Counted from the stretch's first letter, positions 51,508 through 60,965 are shown. The stretch: 64,000 bases of DNA from an uncultured Candidatus Saccharibacteria bacterium (GCA_937898545.1 CALEJV010000004.1:1-64000), one strand, 5' to 3'. Notes: generated from the letters alone by a model not told the origin. Program-made: numbers and translations.

Positions 51508-53853
51508 ATGGGTCAACGACGAGTGGCCACACCCCAGGCAGATGACGCCAAGAAGCGTCCACACGCAAGCAAACAACCAGCGACAACCAACACGGTGCTC
51601 AGCGCCACCACCACACGCAAAGGCGAGGTCTTTCGGGCGCAGCGGCGCACCAGCGAGGGGGTCAATGCCCAGGCCTCGCAGCATGTTATTAACGTGCCGG
51701 TCAATAAGTCGGTCTATAATGGCTATGGCGGCAAGCAGTTTACTCTCAATATGCAGCCCAAGCGGCCTCGTGCTCCGCGCCCGACGCTCAAGGTCATCCC
51801 GATCGGTGGGGTGGGCGAGATGGGCATTGGCAAGAATATGACGGCCATTGAGTACGACAACGATATCATCATTATCGATATGGGCTTCCTCTTCCCAGGT
51901 AGTGACTATCCTGGCATCAACTACATCATCCCCGATACGCAGTGGTTGGAGGAGAATAAGCACAAGATTCGGGCACACATCTTTACTCACGGGCACCTTG
52001 ATCATATCGGTGCCTTTCGGCACATTATCCCCAAGCTGCCTGCCCCAGTGTATGGCACAGCCTTTACATTAGGTATGCTGCAGCGCACTATGGCCGAGAC
52101 CGATGGTAGTTATGAGCCGGAGTATCATGAGCTCAAGCCTGAGGAGCATGAGATCGTCCAGCTGTGCGACTCCTTTAGTGTGGAGCTGGTGCGGGTGAAC
52201 CACTCTATCCCCGATTCGGCCGCAGTGGTGGTGCGTACACCGGTAGGGAACATTCTCAGCAGTGGTGACTGGCGTATTGAGGAAAACCCGGTGGATGGCC
52301 GCAAGTTCGACTTCGAGCGCTTGCAGGATATTGCGCACACCGAGGGCTTTCTCCTCATGATGAACGAATCGACCAACTGCGAGAGCGCTGGCACTCACAC
52401 CCACGGTGAGCACGACATCCAGCACAGCATGGGTGAGGTGATGGACAAGTGGGCCAAGAGCCGCATCATCATCAGTAGTTTCTCTAGCCAACTGCACCGA
52501 ATTCAGCTCATCCTCGAGGAAGCAGAGAAGCATGGGCGCAAGGTAGCCTTTGCTGGCTTTAGTATGATCCAAAACCTGGAGGTGGCGTTGCGCACTGGCG
52601 CTATCAAAATCCCCAAAGATACGGTAGTAAAGATGGAAGATCTCGTTAAGCTGCCCGACCACAAGATCACCATCGTCTGTACGGGTAGCCAAGGAGAATT
52701 TAGTGCAGTGCTTAACCGCATGGCGACGGGGGCACATAAATTCGTCAAGATCAAGGGGGGCGATGTGGTAGTCTTTAGCTCTAACCCCATCCCAGGCAAC
52801 GAGAAGTACGTCGTACGCACCGTCGATGGCTTGATGCGCGAAGGTGGCGACGTGGTGCAAAATGGCAAGACACACCTGACCGGGGTGGGGCCACTCCACC
52901 TGTCTGGCCATGGGTATTATGATGACCACGTGCGACTCATTAGTGCCGTCAAGCCCACATACTACTTGCCTAACCACGGCGAATTCCACATGTTAGTGCA
53001 CAATGCTCGCTTGGCCGAGAAGGAGTGTGGTATCCCACGCAGCCATATCTTTGTCTGCGACCCGGGGGACATTGTGGAGTTCACGACCGATGGTGCACAC
53101 AAGATTGGGCGCATTCCGCACTCGGGCGGCACAATGTATGACGACGCTGGTGCAGTCGTGAGCGATGTCGTGCTGAAGGATCGCATCCATATGAGCCTGG
53201 AGGGGATGTTCGTTGTGGTGCTCACCGTCCAGCGTGGGACGGGCCGCCTCCTCACCAGCCCAGATATCATCAGCCGGGGCTTCATTTATCTGCGCGATAA
53301 TGAAGAGCTGATGGGGATGATCCGCGCCTACCTCAAGCAAAAAGCAGCGCGCAGCCTGGTGGGCTCGTATGACCTTGATGTCGTAAAGAAGGAAATCAAA
53401 GACGACATTGCCCGCGTCTTGTACGACCAAACACGCCGCATGCCCATCATCATTCCAGTGATTAACGAAGTCGGTGCACCACAAAAGGCGTCGAGTCGCA
53501 CTGCCCGTGTGGGCCGTGAAGTCCCAGCTGGGCGCTCGCGTCAGAGTCTCGCTGCGCCAGCTCAGCCACACACGCCACCGCGCATTGCTAAGGGTGGTGC
53601 CGCTGCTAAAGCGGCCGCCATTGCCGCACGCAAAACTGCTGGTGTATTGCCCGCGACAACAGAAGAGAAAGCGCCAACTCGCCCAGCTAGTACGCGCAAG
53701 CGCCGCTCGGCCAATAATCGCACGACCGCACGTAGTAAGCAGCCGAGCAATGACGCCTTCGCTGGCCTGCCACGCAAAAGGTTTCCGCCGCGGCAAGAGC
53801 CCGATACCGAAGTAGTCGTGCCAAAGGACCGCTCGGAGCGCCGAAGCTACTAG
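51508..53853 (+). CDS. rnj: Ribonuclease J
   Basis: A 781-residue metallo-beta-lactamase/beta-CASP RNase that degrades and matures mRNA. The lactamase core starts near residue 92 (LKVIPIGGVGEMGIGKNMTA) and has THGHLDHIG with ligands H161, H163, D165, H166; the beta-CASP part includes SFSSQLHRIQ and GSQGEF; GHGYYDDHVRLI closes the site. An N-terminal polar extension of about 90 residues and a basic, Ala/Arg-rich C-terminal tail (from about 660) are extra and may bind RNA. AAGGAG precedes the ATG. Confidence 0.95.
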   Translation: MGQRRVATPQADDAKKRPHASKQPATTNTVLSATTTRKGEVFRAQRRTSEGVNAQASQHVINVPVNKSVYNGYGGKQFTLNMQPKRPRAPRPTLKVIPIGGVGEMGIGKNMTAIEYDNDIIIIDMGFLFPGSDYPGINYIIPDTQWLEENKHKIRAHIFTHGHLDHIGAFRHIIPKLPAPVYGTAFTLGMLQRTMAETDGSYEPEYHELKPEEHEIVQLCDSFSVELVRVNHSIPDSAAVVVRTPVGNILSSGDWRIEENPVDGRKFDFERLQDIAHTEGFLLMMNESTNCESAGTHTHGEHDIQHSMGEVMDKWAKSRIIISSFSSQLHRIQLILEEAEKHGRKVAFAGFSMIQNLEVALRTGAIKIPKDTVVKMEDLVKLPDHKITIVCTGSQGEFSAVLNRMATGAHKFVKIKGGDVVVFSSNPIPGNEKYVVRTVDGLMREGGDVVQNGKTHLTGVGPLHLSGHGYYDDHVRLISAVKPTYYLPNHGEFHMLVHNARLAEKECGIPRSHIFVCDPGDIVEFTTDGAHKIGRIPHSGGTMYDDAGAVVSDVVLKDRIHMSLEGMFVVVLTVQRGTGRLLTSPDIISRGFIYLRDNEELMGMIRAYLKQKAARSLVGSYDLDVVKKEIKDDIARVLYDQTRRMPIIIPVINEVGAPQKASSRTARVGREVPAGRSRQSLAAPAQPHTPPRIAKGGAAAKAAAIAARKTAGVLPATTEEKAPTRPASTRKRRSANNRTTARSKQPSNDAFAGLPRKRFPPRQEPDTEVVVPKDRSERRSY

Positions 53854-53876
53854 GCAATGACTTAGCGTCGCAAAAC

Positions 53877-53908
53877 AAAAAAGCCAGCGCTATATAGCTG
53901 GCTTTTTT
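53877..53908. terminator. Bidirectional intrinsic terminator
   Basis: AAAAAAGCCAGC (53877-53888) pairs with GCTGGCTTTTTT (53897-53908); it serves RNase J on plus and the small minus-strand gene. Confidence 0.88.
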
Positions 53909-53921
53909 GTGCAACCTGTGG

Positions 53922-54083
53922 CTACGTATCCGATTCAACTCGCTGCTGCAGCTCGTGCACCATCTCCTCCAGGCGTTTGATACGCTGCTGCACGCGCAAA
54001 TATTCGGCGAGCACTACCAGCACAAAGGCAATCACCGCAAAGGGCGCAATCATCGTTACTATATTCCATACCATCTGCTGCAT
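53922..54083 (-). CDS. Small membrane protein with coiled coil
   Basis: A 53-residue protein, too short for most gene callers. Residues 6-27 form a membrane helix (WNIVTMIAPFAVIAFVLVVL) and residues 28-50 a charged heptad helix (RVQQRIKRLEEMVHELQQRV). AAGGAGG lies seven bases before the ATG, and the gene ends just before a terminator, which together make it convincing. The form recalls PspB-like or envelope-stress peptides, but no family can be assigned. Confidence 0.72.
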   Translation of the reverse strand: MQQMVWNIVTMIAPFAVIAFVLVVLAEYLRVQQRIKRLEEMVHELQQRVESDT

Positions 54084-54318
54084 ACGACCTCCTTGCTTCT
54101 ATTGTGACATAGAATGGACAAAATGGCTATTTTTGGCAGCAAATTGTAGGGGAATGATGGCTATGGGAGGAGAAATGTTTAGGAGATATTAGTGGAGAAA
54201 AGGGAGGTGATATATGTTTAGTAGTGTTCCACCAGAGAGAATAGTGAGCGGAGAAGTGTAAGGGCTATCAAGATGGTAATCAAACACACACGATAAGCAC
54301 CCCATTGAAACAAATATG

Positions 54319-54831
54319 TTAAGTTGGTAACCCCATTGATTTCAATATATCATCAACATTCTCGTCACTACCAACTGTAGCACGCGTGATATTAATCATC
54401 TGTTGTAGCGAGTTTGGATCTGGAGTTAATCTTAGTTTTGTAGTTAAATCTGTTAGTTTTTTAAACGCATTAACTTTAATTTTTCCTACTTTTTTAAATC
54501 CATTAGCAGTATTGGAATATTTTGTATATATTTCTTCATCGGATAAATAATCTATATGGTCGATAGATAAATAGGCTGGAGTATCCTTGAGTGGTTTTGC
54601 CATGCATTCCTCATAATCGTTAGGGTAAGTATATTTCACTGTTTTATGAGTTTGATATACATTTGACTTGTGTGTTGATACCCAAAATAATATACCTCCT
54701 CCTGGAAATCGGTTTCCAGCAAGCTTATATTTTGGCTTAACAACACCAGTGCCTTTTTCGTGCGAATGTACGTCGAGGTGTATATTTCTAGCTTCAATAG
54801 TCTGAATAAAAAGTGGCTGCGGTAGATTCAT
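54319..54831 (-). CDS. Hypothetical protein, possible toxin partner of the Panacea gene
   Basis: A 170-residue protein in the AT-rich island. It starts nine bases after the Panacea stop, with TAAGG overlapping that stop as ribosome site, so the two are coupled. I see no named domain. FPGGGILFWVSTHKSN and the following TYPNDYEECMAKPLKDTPAY could belong to a small barrel, and the acidic tail ends VGSDENVDDILKSMGLPT. Codon use is A/T-rich, unlike the flanking genes, which points to transfer. A toxin role is inferred from position only. Confidence 0.65.
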   Translation of the reverse strand: MNLPQPLFIQTIEARNIHLDVHSHEKGTGVVKPKYKLAGNRFPGGGILFWVSTHKSNVYQTHKTVKYTYPNDYEECMAKPLKDTPAYLSIDHIDYLSDEEIYTKYSNTANGFKKVGKIKVNAFKKLTDLTTKLRLTPDPNSLQQMINITRATVGSDENVDDILKSMGLPT

Positions 54832-54840
54832 TGGTTAGCC

Positions 54841-55329
54841 TTACTTTAAGGTTAAATTTAGCACTTCGCCCATATGCTCAGTGCCACCAAGCGTAGCACC
54901 AATAGCAGTCATTGGTTTGGTTTTGTATGCAACCTGCGTAAGCGCTTTTGGACCGTATCCTTTGAGACTCTCAAGAACAGCATCTATGTGCCCTAGGTCG
55001 GTTTCTGTTAATTTATCTATCTTAGGTTCGATATCTTCTGTAACCTCGTATTTAACATATTCAGTTCCATAGTCTGTATACGCTGTATCTGACTTAATCT
55101 CACCACTCCCAACCAAATCAAATAGCACTTTTTCAATCTTTCCATCATAAGGTCCAAAATGCCACCGGATATAATTGAAGTTTGTAATTTGTCCATTATT
55201 ATTACCAACGCTTACCAAATCACAAAGGTAACAAAGTTTAATTAAGCTCGTAACAGTAGAAAGATGATGTTTCGATATTAAATAATTAACGAGCTGCTTT
55301 GTTTTTTCACTAACCGTTTCATACTTCAT
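54841..55329 (-). CDS. Panacea-domain protein (SocA/GepA-type antitoxin)
   Basis: A 162-residue protein with the Panacea layout: an N-terminal helix KTKQLVNYLISKHHLSTVTS, then LIKLCYLCDLVSVGNNNG, ITNFNYIRWHFGPYDGKIEK and a helical C-terminus. Panacea proteins are found as antitoxins beside many unrelated toxins and as ClpXP adaptors (SocA). AAGGAG lies before the ATG. The gene comes first and the unknown partner second. Base composition is much more AT-rich than the neighbours. The assignment rests on motif order, not on an alignment. Confidence 0.72.
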   Translation of the reverse strand: MKYETVSEKTKQLVNYLISKHHLSTVTSLIKLCYLCDLVSVGNNNGQITNFNYIRWHFGPYDGKIEKVLFDLVGSGEIKSDTAYTDYGTEYVKYEVTEDIEPKIDKLTETDLGHIDAVLESLKGYGPKALTQVAYKTKPMTAIGATLGGTEHMGEVLNLTLK

Positions 55330-55665
55330 AATAGTAACTCCTTATTTACATTTAATCACATCACTAACGTTCTGCATAATCGTAGTCTCCACTAAAGAGT
55401 TTCTATATTTTATACCACTATTGTAGCTCAATTTAACTGAGCAGCATTTTAATTAGCATTACAATCTGTTATTGCGACAAAGTACAAGACTGCTAATAAA
55501 TTGGTATCTTTATTTCCTCTGATTGATCGAATCTGATGTATTATACAATTTAGTTCAGGGTTAGATTATATTCACGAAGAAAGAAACACCGATTGCCTAA
55601 TGTAGTAAATTATGCTACAATATACGCTATCAAACCAAGCATAAACAGAGTACAATAAAAAGGAT
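55330..55665. other. AT-rich intergenic region between the Panacea pair and ftsK
   Basis: About 335 bases, AT-rich in the left two thirds. It holds the minus-strand promoter of the Panacea pair and, at the right, TACAAT (about 55650) and AAAAAGG for ftsK. No gene or repeat is clear. Confidence 0.4.
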
Positions 55666-58002
55666 ATGGCTACAAAAAGAAAAACCACTCGCACTCGTTC
55701 GTCTACTCGCTCAAGCGCTGCTCGTCGGCGCAGCCCGAGCAAGAGCAAAGCCAAGCAGGCCGCGCCGCAGCATACGTTGCCAGCGGGGTTTTGGGCGCAG
55801 GTGTCGGCGGTGCTGCTGCTGGCGTTTTCGGTATTGTTGGTGGTGTCGTGGTTTGGCTCGGGTGGGCCAATTCTCAAGTGGCTTGATGCGACGATGCTGC
55901 ATATCATTGGCTATGCGGTGTATGTCGTCCCAGTAGTGGCGGTGTATGTGGCGGTAGCGATCTTTCGAGCGGAGGACAACCGCTTACCAGTAGCGCTAAA
56001 GCTTGCAGCGGTGCTGATGGTGTTATGGTTTGCGGGGCTATTTGGCCTACTGCGACGCGGTTCAGCTGCGACAGGCGGTGTGATGGGTGACCTACTCAAT
56101 CGTGCCATGCTGGCGCTGGTCGACCGGCCAGTGGGGGTTTTTGTGTATGTATTGTTGATCGGCTTGACGCTACTCTTCGTCTTGCGTGTTTCGCCTATGG
56201 CGCTGTGGCGTGGCCTGCAAAACATGGTGCGCAGCGAGGCTGAGGCAGACGATGCTGCCAATGTGGCGGTGGCTCGCCGCGCCGCTGATAGCCAAGCACC
56301 AGACACCAGCAAAAAGGCTAAGCGTAGTAAGGACGAGAAGGCCCAAGATAAGCCTGCTGCTATGAGTGACTTCAAACTCAACGCGGGCGTCCCAACCCTC
56401 TCGGGTGATGGCCCGGCCGAGCCAAAGCCAGACAAAAAGCCACGGGCGACCTTGCGCGACAGCACACCGTCTACCTCTGTGGACAAAGCAGCCGAAGATC
56501 GCTCTGCTATGCTTGCTGTTAATGACCCCAACTGGCAGCCGCCCAGCCTGGAGCTGCTGGAGAAGCGTCAGAGCCCGGCTGATGCCGGCGACATTGAGCA
56601 AAATGCCCATATCATTCAAGATACGCTGCACGAATTTAACATTAATGTCGAGATGGAGGGAGCAAACATTGGCCCGAAGGTGACGCAATACACGCTCAAG
56701 CCGCCCGTTGGCGTGAAGCTCAATCGCATCACTGCACTAGAGACGAATATCGCGCTCAATCTCGCGGCATCGAGCCTTCGCATTGAGGCACCCATCCCAG
56801 GCAAGAAGGCCGTGGGCATCGAAGTGCCAAACCGCAAGGCAGCCGATGTGCGCCTGCGTGGGGTGTTAGATAGCCCCGAGTGGCAACACGCCAAGGAGCC
56901 GCTGGCGTTTGCGATTGGTAAGGATATCTCGGGCCGGCCCTTCGTCGGTGAGCTCAACAAAATGCCGCACCTCTTGGTGGCGGGGCAGACGGGCTCGGGT
57001 AAGTCAGTGATGATCAACACGCTCCTCACCAGCTTGCTCTACCGCAACAGTCCCAGCGAAATGAAGCTCATCCTCGTCGACCCCAAGCAGGTGGAGATGG
57101 CGCCATATGCCGATATTCCGCACCTCCTGACCCCTGTTATTGTTGAGCCGGAGAAGACCATTAGTGCCCTCAAGTGGGCGGTTAATGAAATGGAGCGGCG
57201 CTATAGTCTGCTGGCTGAGGAGAAGGTGCGTGACATCAAGACGTATAACGAAAAGATCAAAACCCGCGGTAAGCAGATCGCCGTGGCTGATGAGCAGGGC
57301 CACATGCAAAAGGTAGACGAAGGCCGCATGCCGTATGTCGTCATTGTGGTAGATGAGCTAGCCGACCTGATGATGGTGGCAGCGCGCGATGTGGAGGCGC
57401 TGATCGTCCGCTTAGCTCAGAAGGCTCGTGCCGTTGGTATTCACCTGGTGCTGGCGACGCAGCGGCCGAGTGTGGATGTGATCACCGGCCTTATTAAGGC
57501 CAATGTGCCAGCCCGCATCGCCTTTACGGTGGCGAGCCAGGTAGATAGCCGCACTATTCTCGACCAAATTGGTGCCGAGAAGCTCCTTGGTCAGGGCGAC
57601 ATGCTGATGAAAACCGCTAGCATGCCCAAGCCTAAGCGTATCCAGGGTGCCTGGGTGATGGACGAAGAAGTCGCCAAGGTGACCGACCACCTGCGCATGC
57701 AGTCGGCACCACAGTATAATGACGAGATCGTGAGCCAGCCTGTCCAGCTCAATGGCAAAGGTGGCGTAGTGATGGATATGGATGGCAACGGCGAAGGCAA
57801 TGACGATATGTTCCGCGATGCTGTGCGGGTGGTGGTAGAGACCCGCAAAGCTTCGACCTCGCTCCTCCAGCGCAAGCTCCGCGTGGGCTATGCCCGGGCG
57901 GCCCGCATCATGGAGGAGATGGAAGAGCAAGGCATCATTGGCCCAGCCGACGGCTCGCGCCCACGCGATGTGCTGATCGGCAGCATGGACGAGCTGGGAT
58001 AA
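55666..58002 (+). CDS. ftsK: DNA translocase FtsK/SpoIIIE
   Basis: A 778-residue chromosome pump that works at the division septum. A basic N-terminal tail (1-38) is followed by four membrane helices (about 43-175), a charged linker, the alpha/beta motor with Walker A GQTGSGKS (440-447) and Walker B VIVVDELADLM, and the C-terminal winged-helix gamma domain (STSLLQRKLRVGYARAARIM) that reads orienting sequences. Length is on the short side because the linker is brief. Confidence 0.96.
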   Translation: MATKRKTTRTRSSTRSSAARRRSPSKSKAKQAAPQHTLPAGFWAQVSAVLLLAFSVLLVVSWFGSGGPILKWLDATMLHIIGYAVYVVPVVAVYVAVAIFRAEDNRLPVALKLAAVLMVLWFAGLFGLLRRGSAATGGVMGDLLNRAMLALVDRPVGVFVYVLLIGLTLLFVLRVSPMALWRGLQNMVRSEAEADDAANVAVARRAADSQAPDTSKKAKRSKDEKAQDKPAAMSDFKLNAGVPTLSGDGPAEPKPDKKPRATLRDSTPSTSVDKAAEDRSAMLAVNDPNWQPPSLELLEKRQSPADAGDIEQNAHIIQDTLHEFNINVEMEGANIGPKVTQYTLKPPVGVKLNRITALETNIALNLAASSLRIEAPIPGKKAVGIEVPNRKAADVRLRGVLDSPEWQHAKEPLAFAIGKDISGRPFVGELNKMPHLLVAGQTGSGKSVMINTLLTSLLYRNSPSEMKLILVDPKQVEMAPYADIPHLLTPVIVEPEKTISALKWAVNEMERRYSLLAEEKVRDIKTYNEKIKTRGKQIAVADEQGHMQKVDEGRMPYVVIVVDELADLMMVAARDVEALIVRLAQKARAVGIHLVLATQRPSVDVITGLIKANVPARIAFTVASQVDSRTILDQIGAEKLLGQGDMLMKTASMPKPKRIQGAWVMDEEVAKVTDHLRMQSAPQYNDEIVSQPVQLNGKGGVVMDMDGNGEGNDDMFRDAVRVVVETRKASTSLLQRKLRVGYARAARIMEEMEEQGIIGPADGSRPRDVLIGSMDELG

Positions 58003-58135
58003 GGCAGCGGGCAGTTTGCACACAGGTTTACGGTGAGTCTTAAAAGGTGAGAACGGAGAGTCTCGGCTGAATTTTACTTGCATCATAGGCGATGGTATAA
58101 TCATAATTATTGCAGTAATACACGGGGAATCATCT

Positions 58136-59911
58136 ATGCCAAAGCCAAAATCACCAGAACAATTTATTGCATCATCACCAACTGGAGAGAAACTCCTTGG
58201 TATGTTCCATCACAACCTTGGCGACGGAGCACTGCGCATCGCGAGAATAATCACACATGAGCAGCCAGCTCATCGTAGTGATGACACGCACAATGAGCAT
58301 AACCACCACGTTCACCAGCCAACCCATCGCAGGCTGGGTAATCACGAAGCCAAGATAGCGGCGATGCTGGAGAGTGGCTACTGCAGCATTACACACCCAG
58401 ACGCTCGGTTCGCGCAAGAGGAGATTGCTGATTTACTTATTAAAGAAGAGGCGGTGCCAGAAGCGTATTTTGCGCTGCAAGAGCGGATTGCCCGCAAGCG
58501 TGGCCAAGGTGAGGTAGTGCTAAGCCTAGAAGAAAAGCAGCGTCTGGTGGATACCGTCCAAGCTGACCAAGCTGAGAGCCTCACGCAGTGGTCAACATAT
58601 CTGCGGAGCAATGAGAATGAGTATGTATATCCAGACTGGTTTAAGGTATATGTCTGGGAATCGCTCAAGACGATGGGCGAGTACGACAAAGCTAAGGGAG
58701 AATTTGAGAAGCGTACTGGCTCGACGACTGCATCCTGGCCGGAGCTCAATGCTGAGGCACTGGCGCAGGTGTATGATGCTATCGACCATGGAGTGATTCG
58801 TGGTGAGCGTGAAGTGGACGACCAGCTGGCACCACTGCTAGGCAGGGGGGACTTTGCTGCGCTCTATGCTGCAGCTCTTGCTGATAGCGCTGATAATGAG
58901 ACGAAGCAAGAGGCATACCAAGCAACGACCGGTTCGTGGACGAAGTACGAGCGAATTGCTAGCCAACATAGCCCCAACTACACCAATGATGGCGGGGAAA
59001 ATACGAGACGCCTCACAGACATGGAGCGACGGGTGCACGCAGGTGAAGAGCTGACGACAGAAGACCTAGAATTCTTGTGGTTGAATGAGAGAATTGAAGG
59101 CTTTGGCTTGGATGTTGATCCGCGAGCTAGTCAGCTGCTAGAGGGGCGCGATTATGTGGCAGACTTTGACCGAATTGCAGAGATGATTGGTTATGATGAG
59201 TTGTACTGGACGGTGGTTGAGGGTGACGAAGGTCGTGTATGGAATATGAGTAAAAATTATTTCGTTGATAGAATTGACCGACTGAGTGATGAAAGCCGCG
59301 ATGATCTTATCAAAACAATGGAGTATGATAAATACCTTGATAATATTAAGACTGCCATGCGTGCCAGGCATTTGTATCAGCAAGGTGTAGAGGTTATAAC
59401 GATATTGGATCGTCGATTTGTTTGTCAGTATCCATATCCTTATCGAGTGGTTGATGATGGCAACGCTATAGCAGATCGGCTTATTGCAGCAGGGGCTGAT
59501 GCTGAGTATACGAATGGCCTCTTGAAAGTGATACGCAATGACCCGATTGGTTACCACAGCGAGCCGAAGGCTCCAGAGCGAATCCTGGACCAACGAGATT
59601 TTGACAATTGGCTCCAGTATATGACTAATACAGTAGGTGAGCTACCGTGTGATGATGCAACACGGCAGCGCATTATGCACGACGTCGTGCAGTCTGACCT
59701 TGAATATATGGAGAGAAAAACCATTCTTGATAACCTTAATACATTGGCGCACATCAACAACGATAACCGCCAAATGACACGCTGCTTGCTTGATGCTTTT
59801 CCTACTTGGTGGCTCAAGTACTATGGTAGAGGGCTTATCGCTGGAGGCCTTGACCGGTCAACAGCTGAAGAATATCTTTCGACCCTTCAAGATGATGATG
59901 AATTGCTCTAG
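58136..59911 (+). CDS. Large hypothetical protein, probably a CPR-type family
   Basis: A 591-residue soluble protein. The order of segments, LNAEALAQVYDAIDHG, then FAALYAAALAD, then a linker, then RVHAGEELTTEDLEFLWLNE and RIEGFGLDVDPRASQLLEGRD, resembles from memory a large family common in CPR genomes; the conserved Cys-containing core often found between these parts is not visible here. His-rich stretch at 49-63 (HNEHNHHVHQPTHRR). Codons in 59150-59700 are more A/T-rich than in the first half. Leadered, TATAAT near 58095. Confidence 0.68.
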   Translation: MPKPKSPEQFIASSPTGEKLLGMFHHNLGDGALRIARIITHEQPAHRSDDTHNEHNHHVHQPTHRRLGNHEAKIAAMLESGYCSITHPDARFAQEEIADLLIKEEAVPEAYFALQERIARKRGQGEVVLSLEEKQRLVDTVQADQAESLTQWSTYLRSNENEYVYPDWFKVYVWESLKTMGEYDKAKGEFEKRTGSTTASWPELNAEALAQVYDAIDHGVIRGEREVDDQLAPLLGRGDFAALYAAALADSADNETKQEAYQATTGSWTKYERIASQHSPNYTNDGGENTRRLTDMERRVHAGEELTTEDLEFLWLNERIEGFGLDVDPRASQLLEGRDYVADFDRIAEMIGYDELYWTVVEGDEGRVWNMSKNYFVDRIDRLSDESRDDLIKTMEYDKYLDNIKTAMRARHLYQQGVEVITILDRRFVCQYPYPYRVVDDGNAIADRLIAAGADAEYTNGLLKVIRNDPIGYHSEPKAPERILDQRDFDNWLQYMTNTVGELPCDDATRQRIMHDVVQSDLEYMERKTILDNLNTLAHINNDNRQMTRCLLDAFPTWWLKYYGRGLIAGGLDRSTAEEYLSTLQDDDELL

Positions 59912-59964
59912 TGGCTCAATCTAAATATATTCTTGTGCGCTGGAGATAAGCATGGTTATATGTA

Positions 59965-60771
59965 TCACCCCGCACAATACTCACCCAGCAGCCGTACAGT
60001 GTGGCCGCTTTGCTCAATGGCGCGCAGGGCATGCTGGAGTGGGGCGCCTGCGCTGTCGACGACGAGGAAGAATTTGTATTGCCAGGGCTGGCCGACGATC
60101 GGCTGAGACTGCAGGCTGCTGATATTGATGCCTGCCGCGGCGAAGATGCGCAACACCTCAAGTAGTGCACCAGGCTGGTGATTGGTCGTGACGACGAGCG
60201 TGGCGCGGTTGGCATGGGCTGGTACGTGGCCTGGCGCGAGGACGATGAAGCGGGTGATGTTGTCGTGGCTATCTTGGATGCTACAGCGCAGGATGGGCAG
60301 ATGATGGAGGGCAGCAGCCGCCTGGCCAGCGATGGCGGCTTTGTGCGGGTCGCCAGCTGCTTTGATATAGGCAACCGCTCCCGCTGTATCGAAAAATTCA
60401 TTCTGCACCGCATGCGGTAGCTCGGCGGCAAGAAAGCGCTGGCACTGCGCAAGTGCGACGGGATGCGAATACACCTCGGTAATATCAGCTAGGCAAGCGC
60501 CAGGTAGTGTAATGAGCATCTGCTCAATGGCAAGACGTACCTCACCAATGATGGGTAGCGGGCATGCCTCGAGGTAGTGGTATGGCTCGTTGATCGTCCC
60601 GTAGAGCGTGTTCTCCACCGCCACAACGATACCCTCGGCCTGGCCAGTCACGTGCGCATGGAAAACATCGCGAAACGTTGTGCACGGCACGGTATCGACC
60701 TGTGGCCCAAACCACTGCTGCGCTGCCTGCTCATGAAACGACCCCGCCTGACCTTGGATGGCAATATGCAT
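59965..60771 (-). CDS. pheA: Prephenate dehydratase
   Basis: A 268-residue enzyme that turns prephenate into phenylpyruvate, the last special step of phenylalanine synthesis. The N-terminal PDT domain begins IAIQGQAGSFHEQAAQQWFG, has VVAVENTLYGTINEPYH, and the catalytic DNITRFIV. The C-terminal ACT domain (LVVTTNHQPGALLEVLRIFA, INISSLQSQPIVGQPWQYKF) senses phenylalanine. No other aromatic-pathway gene is in the window. The ATG is six bases after a TATACT hexamer. Confidence 0.94.
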   Translation of the reverse strand: MHIAIQGQAGSFHEQAAQQWFGPQVDTVPCTTFRDVFHAHVTGQAEGIVVAVENTLYGTINEPYHYLEACPLPIIGEVRLAIEQMLITLPGACLADITEVYSHPVALAQCQRFLAAELPHAVQNEFFDTAGAVAYIKAAGDPHKAAIAGQAAAALHHLPILRCSIQDSHDNITRFIVLAPGHVPAHANRATLVVTTNHQPGALLEVLRIFAAAGINISSLQSQPIVGQPWQYKFFLVVDSAGAPLQHALRAIEQSGHTVRLLGEYCAG

Positions 60772-60783
60772 GAGATTAGTATA
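60769..60783 (-). promoter_or_regulatory. Leaderless promoter -10 of pheA
   Basis: Minus strand TATACT (60783-60778), AATCTC, ATG. Confidence 0.6.
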
Positions 60784-60965
60784 GCATGAGGCGGAGATGA
60801 CAGGGGTTATCCATCTAACCTATGGTATAATATCGCGCCTTGCGTTTTTCTCCACATCGCGATGATTATGAATATATTTTGAGAATGTTCAGTATTTGGG
60901 ATTAGAGTGAAAGAATATACTATAGAGGAGTTTGCTATTGAAAAGTGGGCTCTAGGGTTCAAAAA

